This document shows positions 57,483-63,583 of a stretch of 63,583 bases of DNA, in pieces (positions within the stretch are counted from its first letter, which is position 1; each line of letters starts with the position of its first letter). A model generated the notes under the pieces. The model was not told the origin of the DNA and did no database searches. It saw only the letters and a program-made list of their open reading frames with translations. The DNA is from Pseudomonadota bacterium (GTDB taxonomy: Bacteria; Pseudomonadota; Gammaproteobacteria; Steroidobacterales; Steroidobacteraceae): assembly GCA_026398735.1 (NCBI GenBank), contig JAPLSH010000012.1:1-63583 (forward strand), written 5' to 3'. Made by a program: the position numbers and the translations under genes.

Positions 57483-58631
57483 TCAGCGAGAGAGCAGTTC
57501 GACGTAGGCCTGGTAGCTGTAACTTCTGTTCTTTTTCTGGCCCGTCATTTCTGCCACGATGCCCAGCTCTTCCAGCACCTTGACCGCCGCCGTCGCTGTC
57601 GGAAAACTCGTGTCCAGCTGCTGGCGAACGCGTTCGATCGTGAAGCGCGGCATCATCGGCAGCATTTCAAACAACCGGTAACTTGCCGGACCAGCCTTGG
57701 GCGACTGCAACAGGCGCTTGCGGTCAGCGGCCACCAGACTGGCCACTTCGATGATGTTGCGCTCTGCATCCCCGGCTGCCACGGCCACCGCCTCAAGGAA
57801 GTAGGTCACCCAAGCTTCCCAATCGCCCTGTGTACGGATGGCCGACATACGACGGTAGTACTCGGCCTGGTGCTGCTTCAAATATCCGCTCAGGTACATC
57901 AGCGGCTCGGCCAGCAGTCCCCAGTGCTCGAACAGTGCGGCGATCAGCAAGCGGCCAATGCGCCCATTGCCATCCAGATAGGGATGGATGGTTTCGAACT
58001 GCGCATGGATCAGTGCCACCCTCACCATGGGCGGCAACTGGGTCCCATCGTCATGAATGAAGCGCTCCATATCGGCCAGCAAAGCCGCTACGTGCTCCGG
58101 CGGTGGCGGCACGAAAGCGGCATTGCCAGGTCGCGTGCCGCCAATCCAGTTTTGCGATCGACGCAACTCTCCTGGCTGCTTGCCTGCACCTCTGGCGCCA
58201 TCGAGCAGCAAGCGATGGGCGTCGCACAGCAGCCGAACGCTGATGGGCAGCCCTTGAGGGTCACGCAATTGCTCTTGAACCCAGCGGAAGGCACGCAGGT
58301 AATTGGTCACCTCTTGCACATCGTCGGTGTTACTGACCTTGAATCCCGCCTCCTGATCGAACAAGTCGGTGAGAGTGGCCTGCGTGCCCTCGATCTGGGA
58401 TGTCAGCAAGGCTTCCTTGCGGATGGCGCTGTATAGCAGCCAGTCCACCGACGGCACTAAACCGGACACACCGGCCAGGCGCGCGAGCGCCAGCTCCGCC
58501 TGGCGATTGAGTTCAACGTAGACGGCTGGCGCCAGGGCCGGTCCCGTAGGTGGCAGAGCATGGGGCACGAACGCCCGCACCGGCTCACCCCGAGTGGTGG
58601 AGATGACGTAGGTCCCGGTGTCCCGAATCAT
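57483..58631 (-). CDS. Fic-family adenylyltransferase with inhibitory helix and winged-helix domain
   Basis: 382 residues. The Fic motif is intact at 216-227 (HPYLDGNGRIGR), so AMP transfer from ATP to a target hydroxyl is expected. The inhibitory motif T77-x3-E81-G82 in LLTSQIEGT lies N-terminal, making this a class II, self-inhibited Fic with no separate antitoxin. The C-terminal 70 residues (FTIERVRQQLDTSFPTATAA, VKVLEELGIV) form a winged helix. It has its own candidate promoter. Target unknown. Confidence 0.9.
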   Translation of the reverse strand: MIRDTGTYVISTTRGEPVRAFVPHALPPTGPALAPAVYVELNRQAELALARLAGVSGLVPSVDWLLYSAIRKEALLTSQIEGTQATLTDLFDQEAGFKVSNTDDVQEVTNYLRAFRWVQEQLRDPQGLPISVRLLCDAHRLLLDGARGAGKQPGELRRSQNWIGGTRPGNAAFVPPPPEHVAALLADMERFIHDDGTQLPPMVRVALIHAQFETIHPYLDGNGRIGRLLIAALFEHWGLLAEPLMYLSGYLKQHQAEYYRRMSAIRTQGDWEAWVTYFLEAVAVAAGDAERNIIEVASLVAADRKRLLQSPKAGPASYRLFEMLPMMPRFTIERVRQQLDTSFPTATAAVKVLEELGIVAEMTGQKKNRSYSYQAYVELLSR

Positions 58632-58656
58632 TGAAAGTCCGCTTTAGCTGCAACGA

Positions 58657-58689
58657 TTAAATTAAACGATTCTTTAATTTAAATTACAA
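58657..58689 (-). promoter_or_regulatory. Candidate fic promoter with embedded palindromic operator
   Basis: On the reverse strand TTGTAA (58684-58689), a 17-nt spacer and TTTAAT (58661-58666) match sigma-70 hexamers at 4/6 and 5/6 positions, about 30 nt before the fic start. A perfect 10-bp inverted repeat, TTAAATTAAA (58657-58666) and TTTAATTTAA (58673-58682), covers the -10 hexamer and part of the spacer. A repressor bound there would block transcription. The Fic winged helix or an outside regulator is a possible ligand. Confidence 0.5.
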
Positions 58690-58861
58690 GTATGAAAGAC
58701 TTCTTTCATACCACCCTCGATGGACTGGGGTCTGATGAAGTCGCACCACAGCAAGATCAGGTGCGAGCCCTGCGGAAAGCAGTAGTAGCCGTCGGCGATG
58801 TCCGGACGGTGTTTCTGAGGTCGTCGTAGGCTCTTGCCGTAATCCGAAACGACGGCTTCAT
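58684..58861 (-). pseudogene. parE: ParE toxin remnant (internal deletion and frameshifts)
   Basis: The gene still starts correctly, with an ATG overlapping the parD stop (ATGA) and reading MKPSFRITARAYDDLRN as in RelE/ParE proteins. Homology then jumps to a second frame, HRPDIADGYYCFPQGSHLIL, the late ParE core, and then to a third frame, VVRLHQTPVHRGW to a TAA at 58684-58686. About 50 codons of the middle are gone. An unrelated 65-codon open frame (58674-58871) runs across the remnant and is probably not a gene. No active toxin can be made. Confidence 0.78.
58691..58710. repeat. Perfect 9-bp inverted repeat between parE remnant and fic
   Basis: TATGAAAGA (58691-58699) and TCTTTCATA (58702-58710) are separated by only two bases, forming a near-continuous palindrome. 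It lies at the end of the parE remnant and just upstream of the fic promoter hexamers on the reverse strand. It could be a regulator site for fic or a weak stop for parD transcripts; there is no T-run. Confidence 0.5.
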
Positions 58862-59106
58862 TCACCGCCATCTGCGTCGGCGATCAGCTTGTCGAGGGAG
58901 TAGTTCTGCACAAACTCACCGCGCGTCGCCTGCGCAGCGCCCTCAGCAAGATGCGCCCGCAGCGCCTCGAGCTTCGTCTTGCGCTCTTCGAGCACGCGTA
59001 GCGCAGAGCGGACCACTTCGCTGGCCGACCCGTATCGGCCGCTTGAGACCTCATTGCGGATAAAAACTTCCCAGTGCTCTCCCAAACTCAGGCTGGTTGT
59101 GGCCAT
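58858..59106 (-). CDS. parD: ParD-like ribbon-helix-helix antitoxin
   Basis: 82 residues. TTSLSLGEHWEVFIRNEVSS, GRYGSASEVVRSALRVLEER is the CopG/ParD ribbon-helix-helix with the S-SE--R-ALR signature, followed by a charged C-terminal toxin-binding tail. ATG 59106 has GAGGTG upstream. Its toxin partner is a pseudogene, so this antitoxin is now alone; it may still repress its own promoter or neutralise a ParE from elsewhere. Confidence 0.88.
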   Translation of the reverse strand: MATTSLSLGEHWEVFIRNEVSSGRYGSASEVVRSALRVLEERKTKLEALRAHLAEGAAQATRGEFVQNYSLDKLIADADGGE

Positions 59107-59124
59107 GCAGCACCTCGAATTTAC

Positions 59125-59150
59125 TTATAATGAATATTTGTGAATATTTT
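59125..59150. promoter_or_regulatory. ParD promoter region with tandem 10-bp repeats
   Basis: TGAATATTTG and TGAATATTTT stand head to tail at 59131-59140 and 59141-59150, exactly one helical turn apart, beside a -10-like TTATAA (59125-59130, given on the plus strand). Ribbon-helix-helix antitoxins bind tandem half-sites with this phasing. No good -35 was found on the reverse strand. Found by eye. Confidence 0.5.
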
Positions 59151-59967
59151 AGGCGGTGATGTCAAGCCATTCGGGTGGGAACGTTGCTGCGTACGCAGTC
59201 AGCGCCGCAACGCAACAACTCTTGATTTCAGCAGCGATCCGGTTGAAATCCGCTTTGGGTTCGAAGCTGACCGGGTCGAGGTACAGATCGCGATTCACTT
59301 CCACCATCACGGCCTCCACCCTAGGGTCATTTCGATATCGACTGGCGGGCACCAGCGCCCCCGAAAAGGGGTCATTGACCGCCACGCGCCAGCTGTTGCG
59401 GCCAAATGCCTCAACAAACGCTTGCTCCAGCGCCTTCGGGGTATGAAAGGCATCGGAGCCGATGCATATATCCGGTCGCTCATGGGTCGGATCCGCGTTC
59501 TCGTAGGGCAGCGGTCGGCCCGGAAAGCTATGCCCGTCGATCACGACGCAGCGGCCATGTCGTGCCACGGCGACATCCACAGCCGCCTCCAGCCTTTCGT
59601 GATGCGGGTGATACCAAAGGCGTAACAGCGCTTCCCTTCCTGCCGGCGACAGCGGCCTTCTGAGGGGCGCCAGATGCGAGGTCACGTTGTAGATCGCCCC
59701 CATACCTCTCGCGGCCATCGGCTCCGCGCCATCGTCGGCAAAGCGCTCGACGTCAACGACCAGGCGACTCACCGGCGCACGAATCACCGCTGCGTCCTCT
59801 GACGGCCCGGCAAACAACCGATGGGTAAAGTGATCTGTCATGTGCTGCAGCTCGAGTCTCAGCGCTGCGTCGCTCAACAGCAGTTGGGATCGCACCTCGG
59901 TCGGAATATCGGTCGAGTCATGCGGAATGTGCAGGACAACCCATGGGGGATAGGACGCTGGACTCAT
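59149..59967 (-). CDS. N-formylglutamate amidohydrolase family protein
   Basis: 272 residues. WVVLHIPHDSTDIP at the start, VSRLVVDVERFADDGAEPMA, VVIDGHSFPGRPLPYE, a PDICIGSDAFHTP stretch and NDPFSGALVPASRY are the motifs of the FGase family (HutG-like), which uses zinc to cut N-formylglutamate or related N-acyl amino acids. ATG 59967 is preferred: GGAG lies about 10 nt before it and the upstream extension has no homology. It is the only metabolic gene inside the defence island; no hut genes are near. Confidence 0.85.
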   Translation of the reverse strand: MSPASYPPWVVLHIPHDSTDIPTEVRSQLLLSDAALRLELQHMTDHFTHRLFAGPSEDAAVIRAPVSRLVVDVERFADDGAEPMAARGMGAIYNVTSHLAPLRRPLSPAGREALLRLWYHPHHERLEAAVDVAVARHGRCVVIDGHSFPGRPLPYENADPTHERPDICIGSDAFHTPKALEQAFVEAFGRNSWRVAVNDPFSGALVPASRYRNDPRVEAVMVEVNRDLYLDPVSFEPKADFNRIAAEIKSCCVAALTAYAATFPPEWLDITA

Positions 59968-60016
59968 AAACAATCGCTCCGGTGGTGTACTGCCGATGCC
60001 CCACCACCCCTTGTTT

Positions 60017-60038
60017 TTGGCGCCAAATTGGCGCCAAA
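60017..60038. promoter_or_regulatory. Two tandem TTGGCGCCAA palindromes: operator of the RHH/methyltransferase genes
   Basis: The 11-base unit TTGGCGCCAAA occurs twice in a row (60017-60027 and 60028-60038). Each contains the perfect 10-bp palindrome TTGGCGCCAA, giving centres 11 bp apart, one turn of DNA. The pair ends 7 nt before the start codon of a ribbon-helix-helix protein and is the kind of site such dimers bind cooperatively. Strong visual signal; protein binding is inference. Confidence 0.65.
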
Positions 60039-60045
60039 TATCGTG

Positions 60046-60249
60046 ATGACTGAAAAAGACAACCCCCCTCAACAGAGGGATGATCGCGCACGCCAAAGCC
60101 TCAGACTTGTGCCTCGACTTTGGGAGGCCATTGATACAGCTCGAGCAAGACGAGTTGGCTCAGTCTCACGAAACACCTGGATTTCCGAAGCAATCTTAGA
60201 AAAGGTGCAACGCGAACATCCGGATCTCACTCAGCAAGCGCAGAGGTGA
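60046..60249 (+). CDS. Small ribbon-helix-helix regulator upstream of the methyltransferase
   Basis: 67 residues. RQSLRLVPRLWEAIDTARAR then RVGSVSRNTWISEAILEKVQ is the beta strand and two helices of an Arc/CopG-type protein; the strand residues RLVPRL would read the DNA major groove. It likely controls itself and the restriction-modification genes, in the way that C proteins do in other systems. ATG 60046 follows a GTG one codon earlier; no clear Shine-Dalgarno. It is 7 nt before the methyltransferase gene. Confidence 0.75.
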   Translation: MTEKDNPPQQRDDRARQSLRLVPRLWEAIDTARARRVGSVSRNTWISEAILEKVQREHPDLTQQAQR

Positions 60250-60256
60250 AAGACAC

Positions 60257-61408
60257 GTGCTTAGCTTTTACGAGTTCTTCGCTGGCGGCGGGATGGCGAG
60301 AGCTGGGCTTGGAAGTTCATGGAGATGCCTTTTTGCCAATGATATCGACGCCAAGAAATCCAATTCCTACAGGGAAAACTGGGGTGCCGGCGAGATCAGG
60401 ACAGGCGACGTCGGGAAGCTAACACCACACGATCTCCCTGGGCAAGCCGATCTAGTGTGGGGCTCATTCCCCTGCCAGGATCTCTCACTAGCGGGCAGTG
60501 GTGCCGGCCTCGGCGGTCAGAGCTCCGGGGCGTTTTGGCCATTCTGGTCGCTTTTGAAAGCACTAATTAAGGATGGGCGAAAACCACGGCTTATCGTGCT
60601 TGAGAACGTTTGCGGAACTTTGACGTCACACGCAGGTAAAGATTTTTCGGCGCTATGTGAGGCATTTGCGCAGGCTTCCTACCGTTTCGGCGCGCTCGTT
60701 ATGGACGCGGCGCTATTCGTTCCTCAATCCCGTCCAAGGCTGTTTTTCGTTGCGATCCCCAGCAACATAGATATTTCACCCTCTCTGACCGCCCCCAGCC
60801 CTCTGGCACCTTGGCATTCGCGTGGGCTCCAGGCTGCCCACATGCAACTTTCCTCGGACCTGAAACAGCATTGGGTGTGGTGGCGGGTTCCGTTTCCTGC
60901 AGCCAGAAAAACAATTTTTGCAGACTTGATTGAAGACGACCCCCAAGACGTCAAATGGCATACACAGACAGAAACAGATTACCTCTTGAGTTTGATGAGC
61001 AATGTACATCTTGAAAAAGTTGAGAACGCAAAGCTATCTGGCAAACGAATCGTTGGATGCGTATACAGACGCACTAGAATTAACGAGGTCGGTGTGAAAG
61101 TTCAACGCGCAGAAGTTCGTTTTGACGATATCGCAGGCTGCCTAAGAACGCCGGGGGGCGGTTCTAGCAGACAACTCATCATCGTCGTGGAAAAGCATAG
61201 CGTAAAGTCGCGCCTCATATCCGGCCGCGAGACGGCGCGTCTTATGGGCCTTTCGGAGAGCTACATTTTGCCAACAAGTTATAATGAGACCTATCATTTG
61301 ACGGGTGACGGACTGGCCGTGCCGGTTGTGAGACATCTGTCCAACCACTTACTGGTGCCCATTCTTCGCGCAAGCGAAGCCGGCTTAAAACTGAAGGCCG
61401 TTATATGA
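60257..61408 (+). CDS. DNA (cytosine-5) methyltransferase
   Basis: 383 residues. Motif I is FAGGGMARAGLG (8-19), motif IV holds the catalytic Cys73 in GSFPCQDLSLAG, motif VI is LENV (115-118), motif VIII is QSRPR (157-161) and motif X is GDGLAVPVVRHLSN. It would methylate C5 of cytosine in a restriction-modification target. Start is GTG 60257 with AGAGG upstream. Base composition is clearly lower in GC than the core genes (27/60 at 61261-61320), a sign of transfer. The target site cannot be read from sequence. Confidence 0.95.
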   Translation: MLSFYEFFAGGGMARAGLGSSWRCLFANDIDAKKSNSYRENWGAGEIRTGDVGKLTPHDLPGQADLVWGSFPCQDLSLAGSGAGLGGQSSGAFWPFWSLLKALIKDGRKPRLIVLENVCGTLTSHAGKDFSALCEAFAQASYRFGALVMDAALFVPQSRPRLFFVAIPSNIDISPSLTAPSPLAPWHSRGLQAAHMQLSSDLKQHWVWWRVPFPAARKTIFADLIEDDPQDVKWHTQTETDYLLSLMSNVHLEKVENAKLSGKRIVGCVYRRTRINEVGVKVQRAEVRFDDIAGCLRTPGGGSSRQLIIVVEKHSVKSRLISGRETARLMGLSESYILPTSYNETYHLTGDGLAVPVVRHLSNHLLVPILRASEAGLKLKAVI

Positions 61409-61426
61409 AAATATTCCTTCTCTTGA

Positions 61427-62362
61427 GTGGGTGCACTGTTGCAGCGTAAAGCACTAGAATTCTTCGACGCTCAACATATTGGCCTTTCCAAGGGATCAAT
61501 CTCTCTTGCGCTGGTTTTAACACGAAATGCAAAGGGCAAGGGCTTCCCGCTTAGCCAATCCGATTTCCTGTCTCCCAGAGGCGGCCAAGTAGCCGGGCTT
61601 GGTGGGGGTGCGGTAAAAAAAATTCTTTCGGAAAACGGGGTCTTGCGTATTCTTTCGAGTGAAGGCGGCCGGACCAGTCGCGGCAATATCGAGCGTATGA
61701 GCGCTTATATTGAGCTATTAAACAACTTAGCAAGCTCCGGCCAGTGAGATTTGGATGCAGCAGAAGCGTACTGGGTGGAGAGAACTCTGGCCTATTTTGA
61801 TGCGCAGCCATTTATTTTTAAGCTGGATACTGCACGATCGCTCCGGTTTTGTGTTCGTGACCTTTTGGGGCAAGCGATCGAACGCCAACGTGAAGTATCA
61901 GGCACGATGTACGCAGGCGCAGTAATGCAGCATTTGGTTGGTGCCAAGCTGGATCACATCACGAATAGCTCAGTCTTGCATCATGGCGTTGCTGTTGCTG
62001 ACGCGCCTTCAGCGCGGTCGGGAGACTTTCTTGTAGGCGACGTGGCCATTCATGTTACGACTGCGCCCGGCGAATCACTTATTAGAAAATGTGTGGCGAA
62101 TCTTGGATCTGGCCTGCGCCCATTAATCATTACTACCGAGGATGGCGTAGGCGGTGCGAAAGCTTTGGCGAGGCAGGCTGGTATAGATGACCGCTTAGAT
62201 GTGATTGAAATTGAGCAGTTTATTGCTACAAACGTTTACGAGTGGAGTGGGTTTCAAAAGAACGATCGCCCAAACGCCGTTCGGGATATCATTGGACGAT
62301 ATAATCGTATCGTTTCAGAATGTGAGACAGACCCAAGTTTGCGGATTGAATTCGATGGATGA
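61427..62362 (+). pseudogene. DUF4928-type restriction-associated protein interrupted by an in-frame TGA
   Basis: One reading frame of 311 codons plus a final stop, broken by a TGA at 61745-61747. The first part (106 aa, GTG start) has LVLTRNAKGKGFPLSQSDFL, GGQVAGLGGGAVKKIL and GGRTSRGNIERM; the second part (from 61748) has LDAAEAYWVERTLAYFDAQP, GTMYAGAVMQHLVGAKLD, SGDFLVGDVAIHVTTAPGES and CETDPSLRIEFDG. Both align with successive parts of DUF4928 proteins, found next to cytosine methyltransferases and likely restriction enzymes. A single nonsense change explains the split. A restart TTG at 61751 would give a 203-residue C-terminal piece with the probable nuclease core. Confidence 0.75.
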
Positions 62363-62441
62363 ATGTCTTGCCACCTCATTCAACCTTTGAGGCCGATTCG
62401 CGGTACGATCCAGCCACACTCACCGCGCCTCCGCTCACTTC

Positions 62442-63329
62442 TCAATCCCCGTGGAACCGCTGCTCCCTGTGCCACCGCAAGTAGGCAGCATGCGGCTGCA
62501 GATCGCGCCTCGTTGGCACTCGTATCTGCCTACCCTGCTGCACCAACGAAGCCAGCTCTGCTGGAATCGACTTCCGGGCCACCAACAGCCGATAGGAGTC
62601 ATCGACTGCAATCAACCCACGGTCGAACATCCAATGCACTGTGGCGGTCAACGCTAGGCCATTGCGCACGGAATCGGGGCCATTGAACTCCACTCCCCGG
62701 ATATGCGCCGCCTGCACTTCAGGACGACCGCCACCGTTTGTTAGACATAGACCGGTCACCGCACAGGTGTTGCCATAGGCCTCACGGACATGGCGGCGAA
62801 AGGCCGCATCGCGAAAGGGCCGGTTCACGACCTGCGATACCAGCTTTCGAACTTCAATTTCCGGGTCATGCTGCCGGGCTCTGTCGGCAACCTCCCATGG
62901 CTGCAGTTCGTGAGCGAACCCTTGGGCCACTATCGCGTCGAACTCGGCCGTGGGGATGGTGCGCATGGCGCGACCAAACGCGCCTTTATTGGTGGTGCCG
63001 TCTGCCTTGGCTAGGATGGACTCGGGGTAGTGCGGCCCCTGACGAAACGGCACTGCCGCATCAAACTCTAGGTAGTCAGCCATGTAAGCGTAATAGTGGT
63101 CTGGTTGCTGCAGATCGGGCACGACTTCAGTAACCCTAGCGATAGCAAAATAGGACTGACGCCCCGTCGAACTGGACGCGCCCTCAGTGCGCCGAGGCTC
63201 GTAGTACAGCACCCAATCCCCGATAGCCTGCTGGGCTACCCGCAGATAAGTTTTGGGAAAGTGATAGCTTAGCTCGGGCTGATCGTCGTAAGCAGAGCTG
63301 GGCGAGTGGGTGAACACCGCTCTTGGCAT
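62442..63329 (-). CDS. HNH endonuclease
   Basis: 295 residues. A C-terminal HNH-type nuclease (about 190-245) has the CAVTGL zinc-type turn, VQAAHIRGVEFNGPDSVRNG and LALTATVHWMFDRGLI, with the H-N-H order. The N-terminal 160 residues (RQSYFAIARVTEVVPDLQQP, YYAYMADYLEFDAAVPF) form a separate domain resembling modification-reading or DNA-recognition parts of other restriction HNH proteins, but no precise family is recognised. It is convergent with the methyltransferase/DUF4928 genes, 79 nt away, and may be a second nuclease of the island. Confidence 0.82.
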   Translation of the reverse strand: MPRAVFTHSPSSAYDDQPELSYHFPKTYLRVAQQAIGDWVLYYEPRRTEGASSSTGRQSYFAIARVTEVVPDLQQPDHYYAYMADYLEFDAAVPFRQGPHYPESILAKADGTTNKGAFGRAMRTIPTAEFDAIVAQGFAHELQPWEVADRARQHDPEIEVRKLVSQVVNRPFRDAAFRRHVREAYGNTCAVTGLCLTNGGGRPEVQAAHIRGVEFNGPDSVRNGLALTATVHWMFDRGLIAVDDSYRLLVARKSIPAELASLVQQGRQIRVPTRRDLQPHAAYLRWHREQRFHGD

Positions 63330-63565
63330 TGCACATCACCGATGGCTTGGATGCAGCCAGGCTAGTCGATGGCTTGGTTGACCGCCACTTGGGAATCGAG
63401 TCTTACTGAAAGTCCCTTATTCCGCACCCTCTGCACCAACCCCCGCCCTGAGGCACGATGTCGGCAAATCTAACGTTGGGGGTGAGGTTGTTATCCCCCA
63501 CCGTACGCAACCGCACCGACCCCCACTCTTCATGCGCTCACAGTCTCCCTCAACAGGAGACCATC

Positions 63566-63583
63566 ATGAAAACGACTACCTTG
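63566..63583 (+). CDS. Start of an unknown gene cut by the window edge
   Basis: ATG at 63566 followed by MKTTTL, with an AGGAGA Shine-Dalgarno placed 6 nt upstream. Only six codons are present, so no function can be given. The 236 nt between the HNH gene start and this ATG hold no recognisable gene; a GATGGCTTGG word appears there twice. Confidence 0.55.

Noticed and set aside
58674-58871. 65-residue protein start MAVNEAVVSDYGKS
   Set aside because: It mixes the wrong frame at its start with part of the ParE core. The true ParE start is the ATG at 58861, so this is treated as a frame crossing a pseudogene.

Overview
This is a high-GC chromosomal window from a gammaproteobacterium. The lineage call rests on gene order (ispA-dxs; nrdR-ribD-ribE-ribBA-ribH-nusB-thiL), the large single-chain PurL and a DUF1820 gene. 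A relative of Xanthomonadales, Nevskiales or Steroidobacteraceae would fit, but the genus cannot be read from sequence alone. No tRNA, rRNA, CRISPR array, transposase or integrase was found.

Positions 1-24,900 are mostly core metabolism. The end of ispA and dxs (isoprenoid entry) face a reverse-strand vitamin B12 uptake operon, btuB-btuF-btuC-btuD. Its genes overlap by exactly 4 nt each, and it is led by a complete cobalamin riboswitch (6946-7108) whose expression platform can fold a helix over the btuB Shine-Dalgarno. Next come a Ser/Thr kinase fused to a cyclic-nucleotide-binding domain and the riboflavin/NusB/ThiL operon, in which RibBA has lost the RibA zinc site. These are followed by nrdR, glyA, an HDAC-like hydrolase, ettA, an MFS exporter, a DUF1501/DUF1800 pair and a large TonB-dependent receptor with a clear terminator.

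Positions 24,900-45,500 hold purL, DUF1820, an orphan type VI-like FHA protein, and a UDG/methyltransferase/oxidoreductase run. Then come an SRAP protein, an M13 peptidase, an alpha/beta hydrolase, and a metallophosphoesterase/P-type ATPase pair whose divergent start codons touch. An osmC pseudogene, a phosphoribosyltransferase, two DUF6644-like membrane proteins, an exported G8-domain beta-helix protein and a cytochrome c complete the region.

Positions 45,700-52,250 form a six-gene forward operon: LicD/fukutin-like transferase, bifunctional CDP-ribitol synthase, second LicD-like protein, PhnW-like aminotransferase, TagD-like cytidylyltransferase and methyltransferase. It looks like a self-contained pathway for making CDP-activated polyol phosphates (or phosphonates) and attaching them to a surface glycan, and it resembles the ISPD/FKTN/FKRP ribitol-phosphate pathway of animals. 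It is one of the two most interesting regions here.

Positions 52,280-54,220 carry two near-identical exported proteins flanking a DUF6152 protein. Positions 54,260-63,330 are a toxin-antitoxin and defence island: VapBC, an unknown gene, AbiE, Fic, ParD with a wrecked parE, a ribbon-helix-helix regulator with a tandem palindromic operator, a 5-methylcytosine methyltransferase, a DUF4928-type restriction protein split by an in-frame stop, and an HNH endonuclease. Hand-counted GC falls from 43/60 (14521-14580, glyA) to 34/60 (49921-49980, glycan operon) and 27/60 (61261-61320, methyltransferase), consistent with later acquisition.
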